A DNA stretch of 64,000 bases from Galeopsis tetrahit. Taxonomy: Eukaryota > Streptophyta > Magnoliopsida > Lamiales > Lamiaceae. The stretch's first letter is position 1. Every line of letters begins with the position of its first letter. The notes under the pieces were generated by a model. That model did no database searches. It was not told the DNA's origin and worked only from the letters and a program-made list of their open reading frames with translations. The position numbers and the translations under genes were made by a program. The stretch is taken from NCBI GenBank assembly GCA_963675135.1, contig OY776119.1, positions 45,507,198 to 45,571,197 on the forward strand. The letters are read 5' to 3'. Below, one piece after another: positions 1-11,691 of this stretch.

Positions 1-589
1 TTTTGTCCGAGTCCAAGTATAGACCTTGTCCCTCGGCTCATCGTAAATGACAAGGCAATTTGTGATGGAAATGAACAGAACTCGTGATTTTGAAATTGCA
101 ATTCACGAGGAAGGTGTAATCCAAACTATTAAATGTATTGATGTTTCCTGAATGAGTGGTGGTTCATACAAGTGTATAATATATAATTTTCTGGAAACTG
201 ATGTTTTTGGCCTATTTGAATGCTAGAATTGCTGTTTTGAAATCCCATGGTTCCTCTTGATGTCTGTTAAAGAAGTGTATGATTGAAACATATTTCTGTG
301 AGCGGAAACATGCACATTCGTGATGGCGACCTTCTACTTATTTCTCCTCGTCGTCAAATAAACGATCGTGATTTTACATTAATATATTTGGTTTCAGAGA
401 TATTGTGATTTAGAAACTTGAAAGTGTTCGATCTGAAATCATTACTGAAAATTGCATATGTGAAAATTGCGCACGGATGAATACGAAAAATAAAAATATC
501 AGGATAGTACAGGGTGTTAACATCTCGTTGATCGCTGCTGGTCAAAATGTTTTACACATAATAACAGATAGTAATATATTTATCATGTC
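1..589. other. Unannotated left edge, no gene recognised
   Basis: I see no supportable gene here. The stretch at about 275-365 is shared with 12700-12790 (both contain GAAACAT, GTGAGCGGAAACA and a CAAATAAACG block) and could be a degraded exon piece. I do not recognise a protein in it. It belongs to the same mosaic as the right side of the copia element at 1834-12567. Confidence 0.4.
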
Positions 590-1130
590 AAATATGCATT
601 ACCCTCCAATTCAGAACATTATATTAAAATGTTTTATCGTACGAAATAAAAATTTATTTATTTAATAGAATAACTCTCATGTTAGAAGACACTGATTTAT
701 GCCACATGTGAATATTGACATTGCCCTTTTATTGCAGGTGACACAAAGTTTCTTGATTTTTCTAACTTATTTAAAGTTTGAGGCATAATTTTTTATATCT
801 GAAATGATAAGATTATCCTCCTACTTAAATTTGTATGAGTCACAAAATGTACCATCAACAATTAGGTTTTTCGGAATTTTTTCTTTTTTAGTCAACATAG
901 TAATAACCGCACGGATGATTGAAAAAAATGAACCTCGTTTTTATTAAATTCTTGACCGGCAGTGTGAATGCTCATATTAAAATGACTTTCATATTACAAG
1001 AAATTGAATTATAGATTGTGTAAATAATGTCACTGCTCTTTATTCGCACGATATATAAATAGTGTTGCTTTTACATTTTTGTTTTTATATGGATGACCAC
1101 TAATAGTTTGTAGACCATATATAATTGAAG
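590..1130 (+). repeat. Dispersed mosaic repeat, copy 1
   Basis: This segment recurs in the same orientation at about 13648-14015 and 18960-19360. Shared landmarks are a CCACATGTGAATATTG block, a GACACAAAGTTTCTTG block, a GTTTGAGGCATAA block and an ATTCTTGACCGGCA block. It ends near the TTATTCGCACG motif that recurs across 12.9-19.4 kb. No coding potential is apparent. It looks like non-coding transposon sequence (a Helitron- or MULE-like filler), but no element ends were found. Confidence 0.6.
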
Positions 1131-1223
1131 TGTTTTAGCCGATTTCGTAACTAATTTGATATTTAAATTAATAGTACTAAAATTTAATTTTCTGTTTCCA
1201 TTTTTATATATTTAAAATTAATA

Positions 1224-1484
1224 CTCCATCCATCCACCAAATGTAGTCCCATTGGGGTGGAACACAAGTTTTAAGGAAAATGTAGATAAAATAGATAAAG
1301 TAAGGGTATTATAGGGTATTGTGGGGTCCATTGTGAATAAAATGATTGTTTGTGAATAAAGTTGATGGCAATTTGAGTAAATAAGTGATGGTTGAATGGT
1401 GATGGTCTCCATAAAGTGTATGGGACTATATTTGGTGGACAAAAAATATGAGTCAAATGGGACTACATTTATGGACGGAGGGAG
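1224..1484. mobile_element. Stowaway-like MITE (Tc1/mariner type)
   Basis: The 261-bp element begins CTCCATCCATCC and ends GGACGGAGGGAG, giving complementary terminal inverted repeats of the plant Stowaway type. It is flanked by TA at 1222-1223 and 1485-1486. The inner part is closely related to the MITE at 39801-40056: both carry GGGTATTGTGGGGTCCAT and AATGGGACTAC-type ends. It is non-coding. Confidence 0.85.
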
Positions 1485-1626
1485 TACTATATAGCTAAAC
1501 ATCGCATTCAAATATTTTTCCACGAAATTTGTCTATAGAACAATCAAGGCACGTATTTAAACATATATGGATGCTACAATCTTTGACTTAATTAAGTAGA
1601 TATACATACATACTAATAATTTATTT

Positions 1627-1785
1627 TATATTCGTCAATATGATGTCATCGATTTATTAATGGAATACATACTTATAATTTTTTTTATATTCGTCGATAT
1701 TATGTCAGCGATTTATTAATGCAATACATACCTATTTTTTTTTTTATATTCGTCGATATGATGTAATCGATTTATTAATGGAAAT
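1627..1785. repeat. 59-bp tandem repeat, three units
   Basis: Units begin TATATTCGTC at 1627, 1686 and 1745, a 59-bp spacing. They share the core TCGATTTATTAATG and differ by a few substitutions and by T-run length. The third unit runs directly into the nitrate reductase exon piece, so the array marks a mosaic junction. Confidence 0.8.
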
Positions 1786-1833
1786 TGGATTTGTTCCCTT
1801 GACCATCCTGAAAATGCAAACAAGTATGGCAAG
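1786..1833 (+). pseudogene. Nitrate reductase exon fragment, left part
   Basis: Read in one frame, this encodes a stretch starting WICSLDHPE and ending at a lysine. It matches the dimerisation-domain region of plant NADH-nitrate reductase just before the WCWCFW motif. The exon breaks off at 1833, where a copia element is inserted, and resumes at 12568. Upstream (before about 1786) the homology stops at a tandem repeat, so this is a captured fragment and not a gene. Family recognition is from memory of nitrate reductase sequences; no alignment was run. Confidence 0.75.
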
Positions 1834-2678
1834 TGAAAGTGTGTGGGGGGTGGTATCTAGTGTTTAAGTAAAAAACAGAACAATGTTACACTGAATGTTG
1901 TGACAATTAGTGTAGCATTAACTCTAACAGAATGTGAATAATTAAACACAGTACACAGCGAAAGTCTAAAACACTAAAACACAATACGAACACAATGGAA
2001 TAATTTTTAACATAGATTTTATTAATAACAAAACCTATGCTAAGCCTTACGGCGAAACAGTAACTTAGTTCCTAAGTTATACAAAAATGTCGTGTGAAAT
2101 GTCTCAGCAATTACTTCAACATTCCACAAACAGAAACTACAATCGAGGCAGGTGCCTGAATCTGTAAATAGACTTAAGTGAAAAGACACTGTCTAAAGAA
2201 CTAATCTGATCTATGATTCACTCTCACTCGATACAAGACTAGAACTAAGTACACTGGAAGGTGTGGTATCCCTCGGCGTACGTTAAACGATACAACTACT
2301 GGCCATAACTCCGAACTAAGGTTGAACTCTCAAGAAGGTGTTACTCGAATAGTGCATACTTTGAAATGAAAGATTCCGGCGGTATTTATAGAGAATTACA
2401 CAGCTTCTAGATCCTTCCATTATGAGATCCTATTTTTTAGGACCTCAACCTCCATGATCTCTCTAGATCTTTCTGCCATGTTCCAGGTCATTCTACAATG
2501 CTCTAAACTCTTCTATCACGTTCTGCAACCTTCTGGACTCTTCCATGTTCCTGAATGTGAGAGCATTTAGTACAACATTTAATGTAACATTTCAGAAAAG
2601 ACTTAGAATAAATCAAGGAAGGTCAAATTAAGATGTTGTTGATAATGTTAAAGCATTCAAGAGTTAACAACATCTACA
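1834..2678 (-). repeat. 3' LTR of element 1
   Basis: On the element strand the LTR starts TGTAGATGTTG and ends CACACTTTCA, a TG...CA pair. At 845 bp it lacks a 31-bp stretch found in the 5' LTR near 12408-12440. It is the same LTR family as the one at 44686-45551. Confidence 0.95.
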
Positions 2679-2693
2679 ATCTCCCCCAATTTG
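2679..2693 (-). promoter_or_regulatory. Polypurine tract of element 1
   Basis: On the minus strand, AAATTGGGGGAGAT lies immediately 5' of the 3' LTR. This is the expected plus-strand primer site. The sequence, including the preceding CGAAAGGTC, is shared with elements 2 and 3. Confidence 0.9.
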
Positions 2694-3388
2694 ACCTTTC
2701 GACTACAACACACCTGATGCACATATATTTCTATACATACTCAGTATTATGTATTTAGGTGAGTTGAACATCAAAGCTAAATACTAGTCAAGACAATACA
2801 TGTTGTAACCGTTGGATCAAATTAAAAAGAGATCAAGAATAATTTTACTAAGCTCCGTGCCATAAGATCAAAGTAATCTTATTCAAAACCAAAACAAGTA
2901 CAAACAGTACACTTGTTTACAAAAACATATAACTTTTACAAAAAATCAAAGATTAAATCAGAGCATATAAGGGTATATACCAGATTAGTTCTAAGACTTA
3001 TGTAAGACTAAAAAACAAACAGACAAACAAAAACAAACAAGGACTAAACAATATAATCAGAGCAAACAAAACAAACAAAAAATAGATAAACTAAATAAGG
3101 TATATTTATCACGCAGTAAGCAATTAATGATAGGAAAACAAATTAGGCAATAAGCAGTAATCAAATATCATTAGTGCAAACTAATTTAAGCAAGATAAAT
3201 ATAAACAATCTATCAACTAGAAATAGTAAATATCAGAATAAACAGAATTTAACTTAAACATAACAGAATAACAAAAACAAAAGTAGGACTGAAAATGGCA
3301 TGAATTGCTATAACAATAGCAGCAGCATCAAGGTCCTGCACATGTGCCATTTGTACTTCAGTACTCCCCCTGTCTTGTATCATCTGTT
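2694..3388 (-). other. Spacer between third ORF and polypurine tract
   Basis: This is the 3' untranslated part of element 1, rich in A and AAAC runs on the plus strand, with no ORF of note. The related spacer in element 3 (44004-44680) has shared blocks, for example around 2820-2880 and 44500-44560. Confidence 0.6.
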
Positions 3389-5695
3389 CTAGATATCAGC
3401 ATAGAGGATTTTCATATCCTCATCATCTTCAGCAGCATCTGCAAACTTATCTTCATCAGCCTCCTCTGGTTCCTCAATAAAACAAGTTGAAGTAAAGAGT
3501 GCAACAACATTGTTAGCAGCAGTAGTTCCTCCATTCTCTATAGCAGCATCAGGTACACCTCCAACTTCAGGATCCAACTCTTCAATAACAACTCCAGAAG
3601 TTCTAACTGAAGTGGAAGGTGGTACTCCCCCTGTTGTAGTGGGAAGTAGCTTGGTCCACTTGTCTTTGATGAATTGGAGTTCATCAATCTGGTCCTGTAA
3701 GTGCTGTAACTGCAATAATATAAAAGATCTGGGAACAGAGAACATGGTATCAAAATTACCACCAAAGTTCTCAGCATCTGGTGCAGCATTAGGTGCAGCT
3801 GTGTTTTGTTCAGGTCTCTGTGCTGATGAGGATTGAGGTTGAGGTTGAGCAGGAGCTGGTCTTTGAGAAGAACCTTCAGGATTGTGCAAGGGCAGATCTT
3901 TCACTCTTTCACCAATGAGCAAAGCAGGTGAAATGGTGTATAAAGGAACCTTACCTCTAAGAACTTCAGTCTTCTTAGGGCTAAAACCATGCATCTTCAA
4001 GTATGAACAAATAAGCACAGGGTATGGAAGGTTTCCTTTATCAGAAATGTCACCACTAAACTTCATCATGTGGTGGAAAATAGTCAATCCCAAGTTAAAC
4101 TTCTTCAAAACCACTATCCTATAGAGCAAGATTGCTTGATCCTTTGTCACTTTGGTTGAGTTGGTGGAAGGTATCCAATTATAAACTATTAATTTATGCA
4201 ACACAGAATAAAGAGAAGTAAGGTCCTTGGCCAACATTCCATTTTTCCATCTAGTCAACAAACCACCAGTCATAGAAGCAGTAACAACATCCAAATCAGG
4301 TTCATCATCATCAAGTACTGGTTCTATGCCTAAGAAATCATTAATTAACTCTGGTGTAAATGGAACTGTACTCCCCCTAAACTGTATATTTTCATACCAA
4401 CGGGAACTCCTCCTACCATTACTCTTCCTCAGACATGCATAAAATTCATACACCCAATCAGAAACAAATGTATCACACAAGTTCAGAGCTTTCATCAACT
4501 TTCTATCCTCTAAGAATTGAATTAAATTCTTACTCTCAAAATCAGAAGTATGAATTCTCCTTTCCATCAACAGTTTTCTCCTAGACAACCTAGTTATCTT
4601 ATCAACCAATCCATCAATATCAGAATCTACTTCAGTTTCAGAATTACCTTCCTCAGAAGTACTTTCCTTTGAGCTTGGTTCTTTCTCCTCCTCAGAACTG
4701 GAATCAACTTCTTTTTCAGAGCTTTTGTCAGAAGCTGCACTGCTTGAATCACCTCCATCATCAGGTTCTGGTGCTGGAGCACTTGATTCAGCATGTGAGG
4801 CAGCATTCTTCTTCAGGGCTTGCTGCATATCCCTGAGACAAACCTCCATTTCAGAATCAGAATCATGTTCTGGTTCTTCAGGCATTGTTCGAACTGCATC
4901 AACCTTTGCCTTTCCCTTCCTTTTTGGATCAACTTTCTTCTTAGTTGGCTTCTCAATCACCACTTCTTCTTCAGATTCAGAGAATACCTGAATTGGTTCA
5001 GCAACATCACCACCTAGCTTCTTCTTCTTCCTCAAAGAGTCTGAGTAATCTACTCGAGTAAAAACTCCACCTGATCGTCTTCTTGGAACTGGGCTCCTCT
5101 TTCTCTTCTTCTCTTCAGCATTCCTCCTGAAAGGAATCGGTTCAGAGTCGGATTTCGAGATGTCAGAGTCGGTTTTGTCAGATTCTTCAGCATCCTCCAT
5201 TTGAGCGTCCTCATTGTCGGATGTCTCCGCATTCGACGGCTCCTTTGACTCAGCAACAAGGGACTCTTCGATCTCCCTTTCGTTCTCCCCCATAGAGGCA
5301 GCAGTCGGGGCCTCTGTTTCAGCATTAGGGCTCGGAATTTGGGGCTTTTCGGCTGTGGATGAAGAAGGTGCAGTAGTGATCACTTCTTGGGTGCGCAAGT
5401 AGTGAGAGATGTCAATGGATAAATCACCAATCGTGAGGATGGGTGGATTAGGTGATCTCATCGATTGAGAAAAATTCTCAACCGCCTGGCTCAGCTCGGA
5501 GAGTGTAGCTTGGTTTGGGATGTGGATGGTTGTCGGAGTAGCTGGATTGGGTGCGACGGTTGCGGCAGTTGGGGGTGAATTTTCATGTGAAGCAGCCATG
5601 GAAGCTAGAGTGTGAAGATTCGAGAGAGATGAAGATGACGGTTGTGAGTTGGGAGAGTTTGGTTTCTGTGAGTTTAATTTCTTGTTTCCTGCCAT
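3389..5695 (-). CDS. Sirevirus third ORF (env-position protein), intact
   Basis: This 768-residue open frame starts MAGNKK and lies between pol and the 3' LTR, where Sireviruses carry an env-like ORF. The first ~350 residues are Ser/Glu/Pro rich with basic clusters (KKRKR, RKKKK) that could be nuclear signals. A conserved core (roughly residues 360-610) starts at the DKITRLSRRK region and resembles the 'putative plant transposon protein' domain (Pfam Transposase_32). Near residues 650-700 a Leu/Gln-rich heptad-like segment suggests a coiled coil, followed by TTGGV. The tail is acidic. There is no clear signal peptide or membrane helix, which argues against a real envelope. The frame is uninterrupted while gag-pol of the same element is broken five times. 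Homologues are at 29023-31011 and 42095-44003. Function is unknown. Confidence 0.85.
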   Translation of the reverse strand: MAGNKKLNSQKPNSPNSQPSSSSLSNLHTLASMAASHENSPPTAATVAPNPATPTTIHIPNQATLSELSQAVENFSQSMRSPNPPILTIGDLSIDISHYLRTQEVITTAPSSSTAEKPQIPSPNAETEAPTAASMGENEREIEESLVAESKEPSNAETSDNEDAQMEDAEESDKTDSDISKSDSEPIPFRRNAEEKKRKRSPVPRRRSGGVFTRVDYSDSLRKKKKLGGDVAEPIQVFSESEEEVVIEKPTKKKVDPKRKGKAKVDAVRTMPEEPEHDSDSEMEVCLRDMQQALKKNAASHAESSAPAPEPDDGGDSSSAASDKSSEKEVDSSSEEEKEPSSKESTSEEGNSETEVDSDIDGLVDKITRLSRRKLLMERRIHTSDFESKNLIQFLEDRKLMKALNLCDTFVSDWVYEFYACLRKSNGRRSSRWYENIQFRGSTVPFTPELINDFLGIEPVLDDDEPDLDVVTASMTGGLLTRWKNGMLAKDLTSLYSVLHKLIVYNWIPSTNSTKVTKDQAILLYRIVVLKKFNLGLTIFHHMMKFSGDISDKGNLPYPVLICSYLKMHGFSPKKTEVLRGKVPLYTISPALLIGERVKDLPLHNPEGSSQRPAPAQPQPQSSSAQRPEQNTAAPNAAPDAENFGGNFDTMFSVPRSFILLQLQHLQDQIDELQFIKDKWTKLLPTTTGGVPPSTSVRTSGVVIEELDPEVGGVPDAAIENGGTTAANNVVALFTSTCFIEEPEEADEDKFADAAEDDEDMKILYADI

Positions 5696-5823
5696 TTAAA
5701 CCAAGAATTCGAAAAGCACTACACAAGAATCGAGATAAGCACAAAATGATTTATAACAAAATCTGCAAAACTAATACTCAACTTACTCAATTAATTACAA
5801 AGATTAGAAAATCATGAAATGGA

Positions 5824-5835
5824 GTTTATATAGAG
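5824..5835 (-). promoter_or_regulatory. TATA motif upstream of third ORF, element 1
   Basis: On the minus strand CTCTATATAAAC lies about 130 bp before the ATG of the third ORF. The LTR of the same element has CTCTATAAATAC at about 12238-12249, and element 2 has CTCTATAAATAG at the same relative place. This suggests an internal promoter; it is inferred from sequence only. Confidence 0.45.
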
Positions 5836-6299
5836 AAGACTTAGTAGTTGGAATGTTGTACGTGTGATCAAGGCTCGACTTAAGAAAATTCTAGATAATA
5901 GTCGATAATGCTCCACAAATTCAGCCACAAGTAATATCATGGGTGAGTTAGTGGGGTAAAATCCTAATTAATAAATTAAGTTAATTAATTAATTAAATTA
6001 AGAAAGTTCCAGAATTAATCAAAAATAAAAATGCGTAAAATCTGAAATAAAACAAGTGGTTAGTATAATTATAAATAAATAAAATAAATTCCCACAATTA
6101 ATTAAATAATTACAACTTATAAAAATATAATTGAATCATGTAATGTTGTGCTCAAGGATTTGACATACACCTCAACATTGGTTTTTCACAGGCTTTACCT
6201 ATCCAATGTATCCAATTTTTCAGCATTTTCTTTTCATTGCATTTCTTCTTTTTGTGCTACAGCATCTAACTCGTATTGATCCATTGTTCCTGTAGAGTA

Positions 6300-6432
6300 C
6301 ATCGTAGTAGTGAACTCCGTGCCCCATACTTACTTAATGGATTACGAACCTCTTGATTTTTTACCAAATTCACCTTTTGAAAAGAAGGCATCGTAGTAGC
6401 GAACTCCGTGCTCCATATATAGTTACTCAGTG
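6300..6432 (-). promoter_or_regulatory. Duplicated conserved motif in pol-ORF3 spacer, element 1
   Basis: Two direct copies (6300-6340 and 6389-6432, minus strand) share GCACGGAGTTCRCTACTACG preceded by a TAAGTA/GAGTAACTAT block. Element 2 carries the same pair at 28204-28241 and 28291-28329. Four related copies in non-coding DNA of two diverged elements imply a constrained cis element, possibly for transcription, splicing, RNA structure or packaging. I know of no name for it. Confidence 0.6.
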
Positions 6433-6656
6433 AATTGGTACATCTTTTAGTATGCTGTAACATTCTCAATTTTTCAAGCTTTTGAGAGGTGTAGTAAATG
6501 TCTATTTTTGCACAAACAAATTTCAGATTCAAGAATATTTTACAAAGGAATTATTCAACGAAAATAAGAAATAAATCACATTTATAATAACTATACCACC
6601 TTAGGCTGTTGTCTCAAATGCTACCGCATTTGTGACAACATCCTCTCGAGAATTAT

Positions 6657-9600
6657 TCAGATATTACACATACCAAGAGATTTCCTCAAAAATGAGAATC
6701 TCTCATGGTCAAAAGCCTTAGTAAAAATATCAGCATTTTGATTTTCACTAGGCACATATTCCAACTTAACTATGTTCTTCTCCACTAAATCTCTCATAAA
6801 ATGATGTCTAATGCTAATGTGCTTAGTGAGTGAGTGTTGTACCGGATTCTTAGATATGTTAATAGCACTTGTGTTATCACAGAAAATTGTGAGGATATTG
6901 TTTTCAATTCCATAGTCATGAAACATCTTACTTAACCACAATAGTTGTGTGCAACAACTTCCTGCAGCTATGTATTCAGACTCGGCAGTGGATTGAGAAA
7001 CACAATTTTGTTTCTTGCTATGCTAAGACACAAGATTGTTTCTCATGTAGAAACATCCTCCACTTGTACTCTTCCTGTCATCTATATCTCCAGCCCAATC
7101 CGCATCACTGTATCCAATCAATGTGTTGTTGGTGTCCTTATTGTACCATATCCCTAGTTCACTTGTACATGAAACATATCTGATAATCCTTTTCACTGCA
7201 TTCAGGTGAGATTCCTTTGGATTAGCTTGGTACCTAGCACAAACACACACACTATACATAATGTCAGGTCTACTAGAGGTTAGATAAAGTAAACTACATA
7301 TCATGAATATATACAATGTTGGATCAACATCCTTTCCACCATTGTCTTTGCAAAGTTTCAAAGTAGAACCCATAGGTGTTTTCATTACTTTTGAGTTTTC
7401 AAGACCAAACCGTTTGACTAAGTTTTTAACATACTTACCTTGAGAGAAGAAAATACCATCCTTACATTGCTTGATTTGAAGACCTAAAAAATAATTCAAG
7501 TCTCCAACCATACTCATCTCAAATGTGGCTGTCATTGCTTCAACAAATCTGTTCAGCATTTTATCACAGGTTGAACCAAACACAATGTCATCAACATATC
7601 TTTGAGCAATTAGTAAACCTTCTCCAGTGTGCTTAATAAACAAAGTCCTATCGGCTTCTCCTCTAATAAATCCATATTCTAAAAGAAAGTCCGTAAGCCT
7701 ACCATACCATGCTCTCGGAGCTTATTTTAGACCATACAATGCTTTCTTTAGTTTGTACACATGATCCGGGTATTGTGGATCTTCAAAACCTTTAGGCTGT
7801 TCTACATATGCTTCTTCATTTAATATGCCATTTAAGAATGCAGCTTTTACATCCATTTGATGTAGTTTAATATCAATAAAACATGCAATTGCTATCAATA
7901 ATCTAATAGATTCTATCCTAGCAACGGGTGCAAAAGTTTCATCAAAATCAACTCCTTCAACTTGGGTGTAACCTTGTGCAACTAACCTAGCTTTGTTCCT
8001 AACAATGTTTCTAGACTCATCAGTTTTATTCTTATAAATCCACTTTGTTCCAATGACATTAGTATGACTAGGTCTTGGAACAAGTGTCCAAACTTCATTT
8101 CTTTCAAACTGATTAAGTTCCTCATGCATAGCATTTATCCAATATTCATCAGTTAATGCTTCATTCACACTTTTAGGTTCCATTTCAGAATAGTAACACT
8201 CATCATTCACAACATTGCAAATGGAAGACATGCATATTGTTCTTACCACATCTACCTTATTCGATCTTATTCTTCCTCTTGTTTGCACTCCAACAGTAGC
8301 ATCGCCTATGATCTGGTCAGTAGGATGACTTTTCCCCATTCTTGAAGAAGGATTCGTTTTGGGAACATACTGATCATTCTGTGGAATTACAACTGACTGT
8401 TCTGTAGATGTTGCTCCAGATGTGTTAGCATTTGGTGCAGCATTATCAAACTTCAGTGTATTCTCAGAATTGTCAGTGACTTGTGATATATCTTCTTCAT
8501 CTTTATCATCTGTAAGACCTTTATCATCATCAAACACAACATTAACAGATTGTTGAACAGTGTTAATTAGTCCTAAGGATATAAACTCTATAAGCTTTAC
8601 TATTTCTAGAATAGCCTAAAAAGAAACCTTTATCACTTTTAGAATCAAACTTGTGAAGTTGATCCCTATCATTCAAAATATAACACACACAACCAAATAC
8701 ATGAAAATATTTCACACTTGGTTTTCTAACATTCAGAATCTCATAAGGTGTTTGATTAGTACCAGATCGAATATAAACTCTATTAATAATATGACATGCT
8801 GTATTCAATGCTTCAGCCCAAAATCTTTTAGGAAGACTTTTAGATAAAAGCATGACTCTTGCCATTTCTTATAAAGTTCTATTCTTTCTTTCAACAATTC
8901 CATTTTGTTGTGGAGTTTTAGGAGATGAATATTCTTGCAAGATACCTTTCTTATCACAGAAATCATTAAACATGCTATTCTCTAATTCCCTACCATGATC
9001 AGTTCTAATACGGCCAACTTTCAAGTTAAACACATTTTTTAACCTTTTATAGAGAACTTTAAAATCAGCAAATGTTTCAGATTTATCTCTTAAAAACTCA
9101 ATCCAAGTATATCTAGAAAAATCATCTACCACAACTAAGGAATATCTCTTACCTCCAATGCTTTCAGTTTCCATAGGACCCATCAAATCCATGTGCAACA
9201 ATTCAAAACATCGATGTGTAGAACAATGTGATAGCATTCTATGCGGCACTCTTACCTGTTTACCTTTCTGGCATGATCCACATACAGTGGTATTCAGGAA
9301 GCTCAGTTTAGGTATTCCTTTGATTGCATCTGATATGATTAGTTTCTTCATTGCCCTGTAATTTACATGTCCTAATCTTTGGTGCCATAAGATATTCTCA
9401 TCATGTTTTGACAAATTGCATACATTAGTTCCAATAAGATAACAGTTATCTGCAGACCTAGTACCAGTCATTACACAATCATCATCTTCATTAAGAACAT
9501 AGCAGGACTCTTTGTCAAATTTTACATGCAAATTATCATCACAAAGTTGACTAATACTAATCAGATTAGCAAGTAAGCCATCAACATGCAAAACATTTTT

Positions 9601-11616
9601 AAGCTTAGGAAAACCTTTAACATTCAAAGTTCCTTTTCCTATTATCTTTCCTTTTGATCCACCACCATATGTGACATTACCACCATTCAAGGTCACATAA
9701 TCAGATAAGTAGTGTATTTGTCCTGTCATATGTCTAGAACAACCACTATCAAAATACCATAGACCAGGTAAACATGCTTTCAAGGATGTGTGAACAACAT
9801 TACATGTAACTTTTGGTTTCCATGCAGATTTCACAGAATGTTTCCTAGGATGTGAAGACATTCTGGATGACATAAACTCAGTTCTCAAATATTTAAACAT
9901 TTTCAAGCAGAAGGGACGAATATGACCATATTTAAAGCAATAATGACAAATATACTTCCTTTTAACCTTGAGAGAATCTATTTGTGCAGATGTTACACTA
10001 GATGTGCTAGCATTTGCCTTTACAAATTTCACAGGTTTTCTAAAATTTTCAGAAATAGAAGCAGTTTCACCATCATAACCTAAACCATAATTATTAGATT
10101 TACCTACAGCTATAGCATCATTCACATCAGAAGCACTCTTGGAAAACTTTTTGAAACTTAAAGTAGAGTTGATCAATTTCTCTTTCAGTTTACAAACTTC
10201 AAGATCTCTTCTGGTAAGTAAGACTTCTAGCTTAGTGATTGTGTCTTTTAGATTCTCATTCTCTTTATTCAAAGAATTCAGAGTGAGTTTCTGAGAGTTC
10301 CAATCATCTAACAATTTCTGATATGTCTCATCATCAATCCTTTTTCCTGCATTATCAACAAAACCATTAAAACAGTTCAGATCTGGGTGACTCTGTTTTG
10401 ATGTTACTGTAGATGTGAAGACATCTGGTGCAACATCAGAATCTGTATCATCCAGATCATCATATGAGGAATCATTATAATCAATTCTAGTAAAATGAGC
10501 ACTTTCTCTTTCATTAAACTCATCAAGATCATCATTATCAGATTCATCACTCAAGGTAGCACTAAAATTCAGTTTTTGCTTCAGTCTGGTATTGGCACAC
10601 TCATTTGCATAGTGACCATATCCAGAACATGCATTGCATTGAATTGATTTTCTAAATTCAGGATCATATCTTGGTTTACCTTCACTCTTTGATGGTCTTG
10701 GTGTGAATTGAATCTTCCTCCTTTCTGGTTGTGGTGTTGATGTGTTGATTTGGATCTTAGGCTATATATTTCCTTTAGACTTATGCATAGACTTCTTAAG
10801 AAATTTATTAAAATGCTTTGTAAGAAGGGCAATGTTGTCAGGATTGTTAAGGCATTCATCAATCAATTCTTCATCCGAATCAACCTCAGTAATGATAGGC
10901 TGAATCTCAGATTTGTTTGATGTCTCTCCTTTAAAAACAACAACTTTCTTATCATTTTTAGTTTCATCAATTTGATTAGTGTTTATTTCATAAGTTCTAA
11001 GAATACTCACTAATTCATTTTGACTCATTTTATCAGTATCTTTTGCCTCTTCAATAGCACAAATCTTAGCATCAAATCTTTTAGGAACAGACCTTAATAT
11101 CTTATGTACTACTCTAACATTAGAAATAGGGTCACCAAGAGAATGTGATTCGTTAATAATCTCACTTAACCTTTCGTTGTAGGATGAAATTATTTCATCT
11201 TCCCTCATTCGGAGATTCTCAAACTTTGTCCCCAACATCCGAAGCTTTGTCCTTCGAACACTATCGGAACCTTCACAATGCTCTTGTAACCTGTCCCATG
11301 CATCCTTAGAAGTAGAACAGTTAGATATAATTTTAAACATAGAGGTATCAACAGAAGTAAAAATAGCATTTAAAGCTTTAGAATTGTATCCTGCTGTTGT
11401 TATCTCATCGGCTGTCCAATCAACCTCTTTCTTGAGTTGAATTTCACCATCGGCATCTGCTGGATTCTTTGGTACGTCCCAACCTGTAAGAACAGTCCTC
11501 CAAGCACGTTCATCAATTGACTTGATGTACATTCGCATCTTAGGCTTCCAATAAGCATAATTTGAACCATCTAGAACGGGTGGCCTAAGTGCTGTGGATA
11601 TGTGATATATTTCCAT
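6657..11616 (-). pseudogene. gag-pol polyprotein of element 1, broken
   Basis: On the minus strand, gag starts MEIYHIST at 11616. A zinc knuckle CNACSGYGHYANEC lies near 10600-10640 and a second, CHYCFKYGHIRPFC, near 9910-9955. Then follow the aspartic protease (DSGCS, near 9745), GAG-pre-integrase, integrase (DHGRE and NGIVERKN motifs), reverse transcriptase (YVDD at 7587-7598) and RNase H, ending at 6657. Lesions against element 2 are stop codons at 10762, 8869, 7722 and 7023 and a 1-bp insertion near 8560. All four stops read as C-to-T or G-to-A changes from Gln or Trp codons. The polyprotein cannot be made in full from this copy. Residues of the RT (DVKAAFLNG, ALYGLK) are otherwise typical of Sirevirus. 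Confidence 0.9.
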
Positions 11617-11674
11617 TGCTAACATAAACTAAAACACACTTTAAGCAAGGATCTAAACCTAGTGTCGTCAGGTA

Positions 11675-11690
11675 TCGGCTCTGATACCAA
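11675..11690 (-). promoter_or_regulatory. Primer binding site of element 1
   Basis: On the minus strand TGGTATCAGAGCC lies two bases after the 5' LTR. It is complementary to the 3' end of plant initiator methionine tRNA, the usual copia primer. Confidence 0.92.
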
Positions 11691-11691
11691 C

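Noticed and set aside
3510..5402. Several plus-strand ORFs of 60-108 codons over the third ORF of element 1
   Set aside because: They are antisense shadows of the long minus-strand frame with no family similarity.
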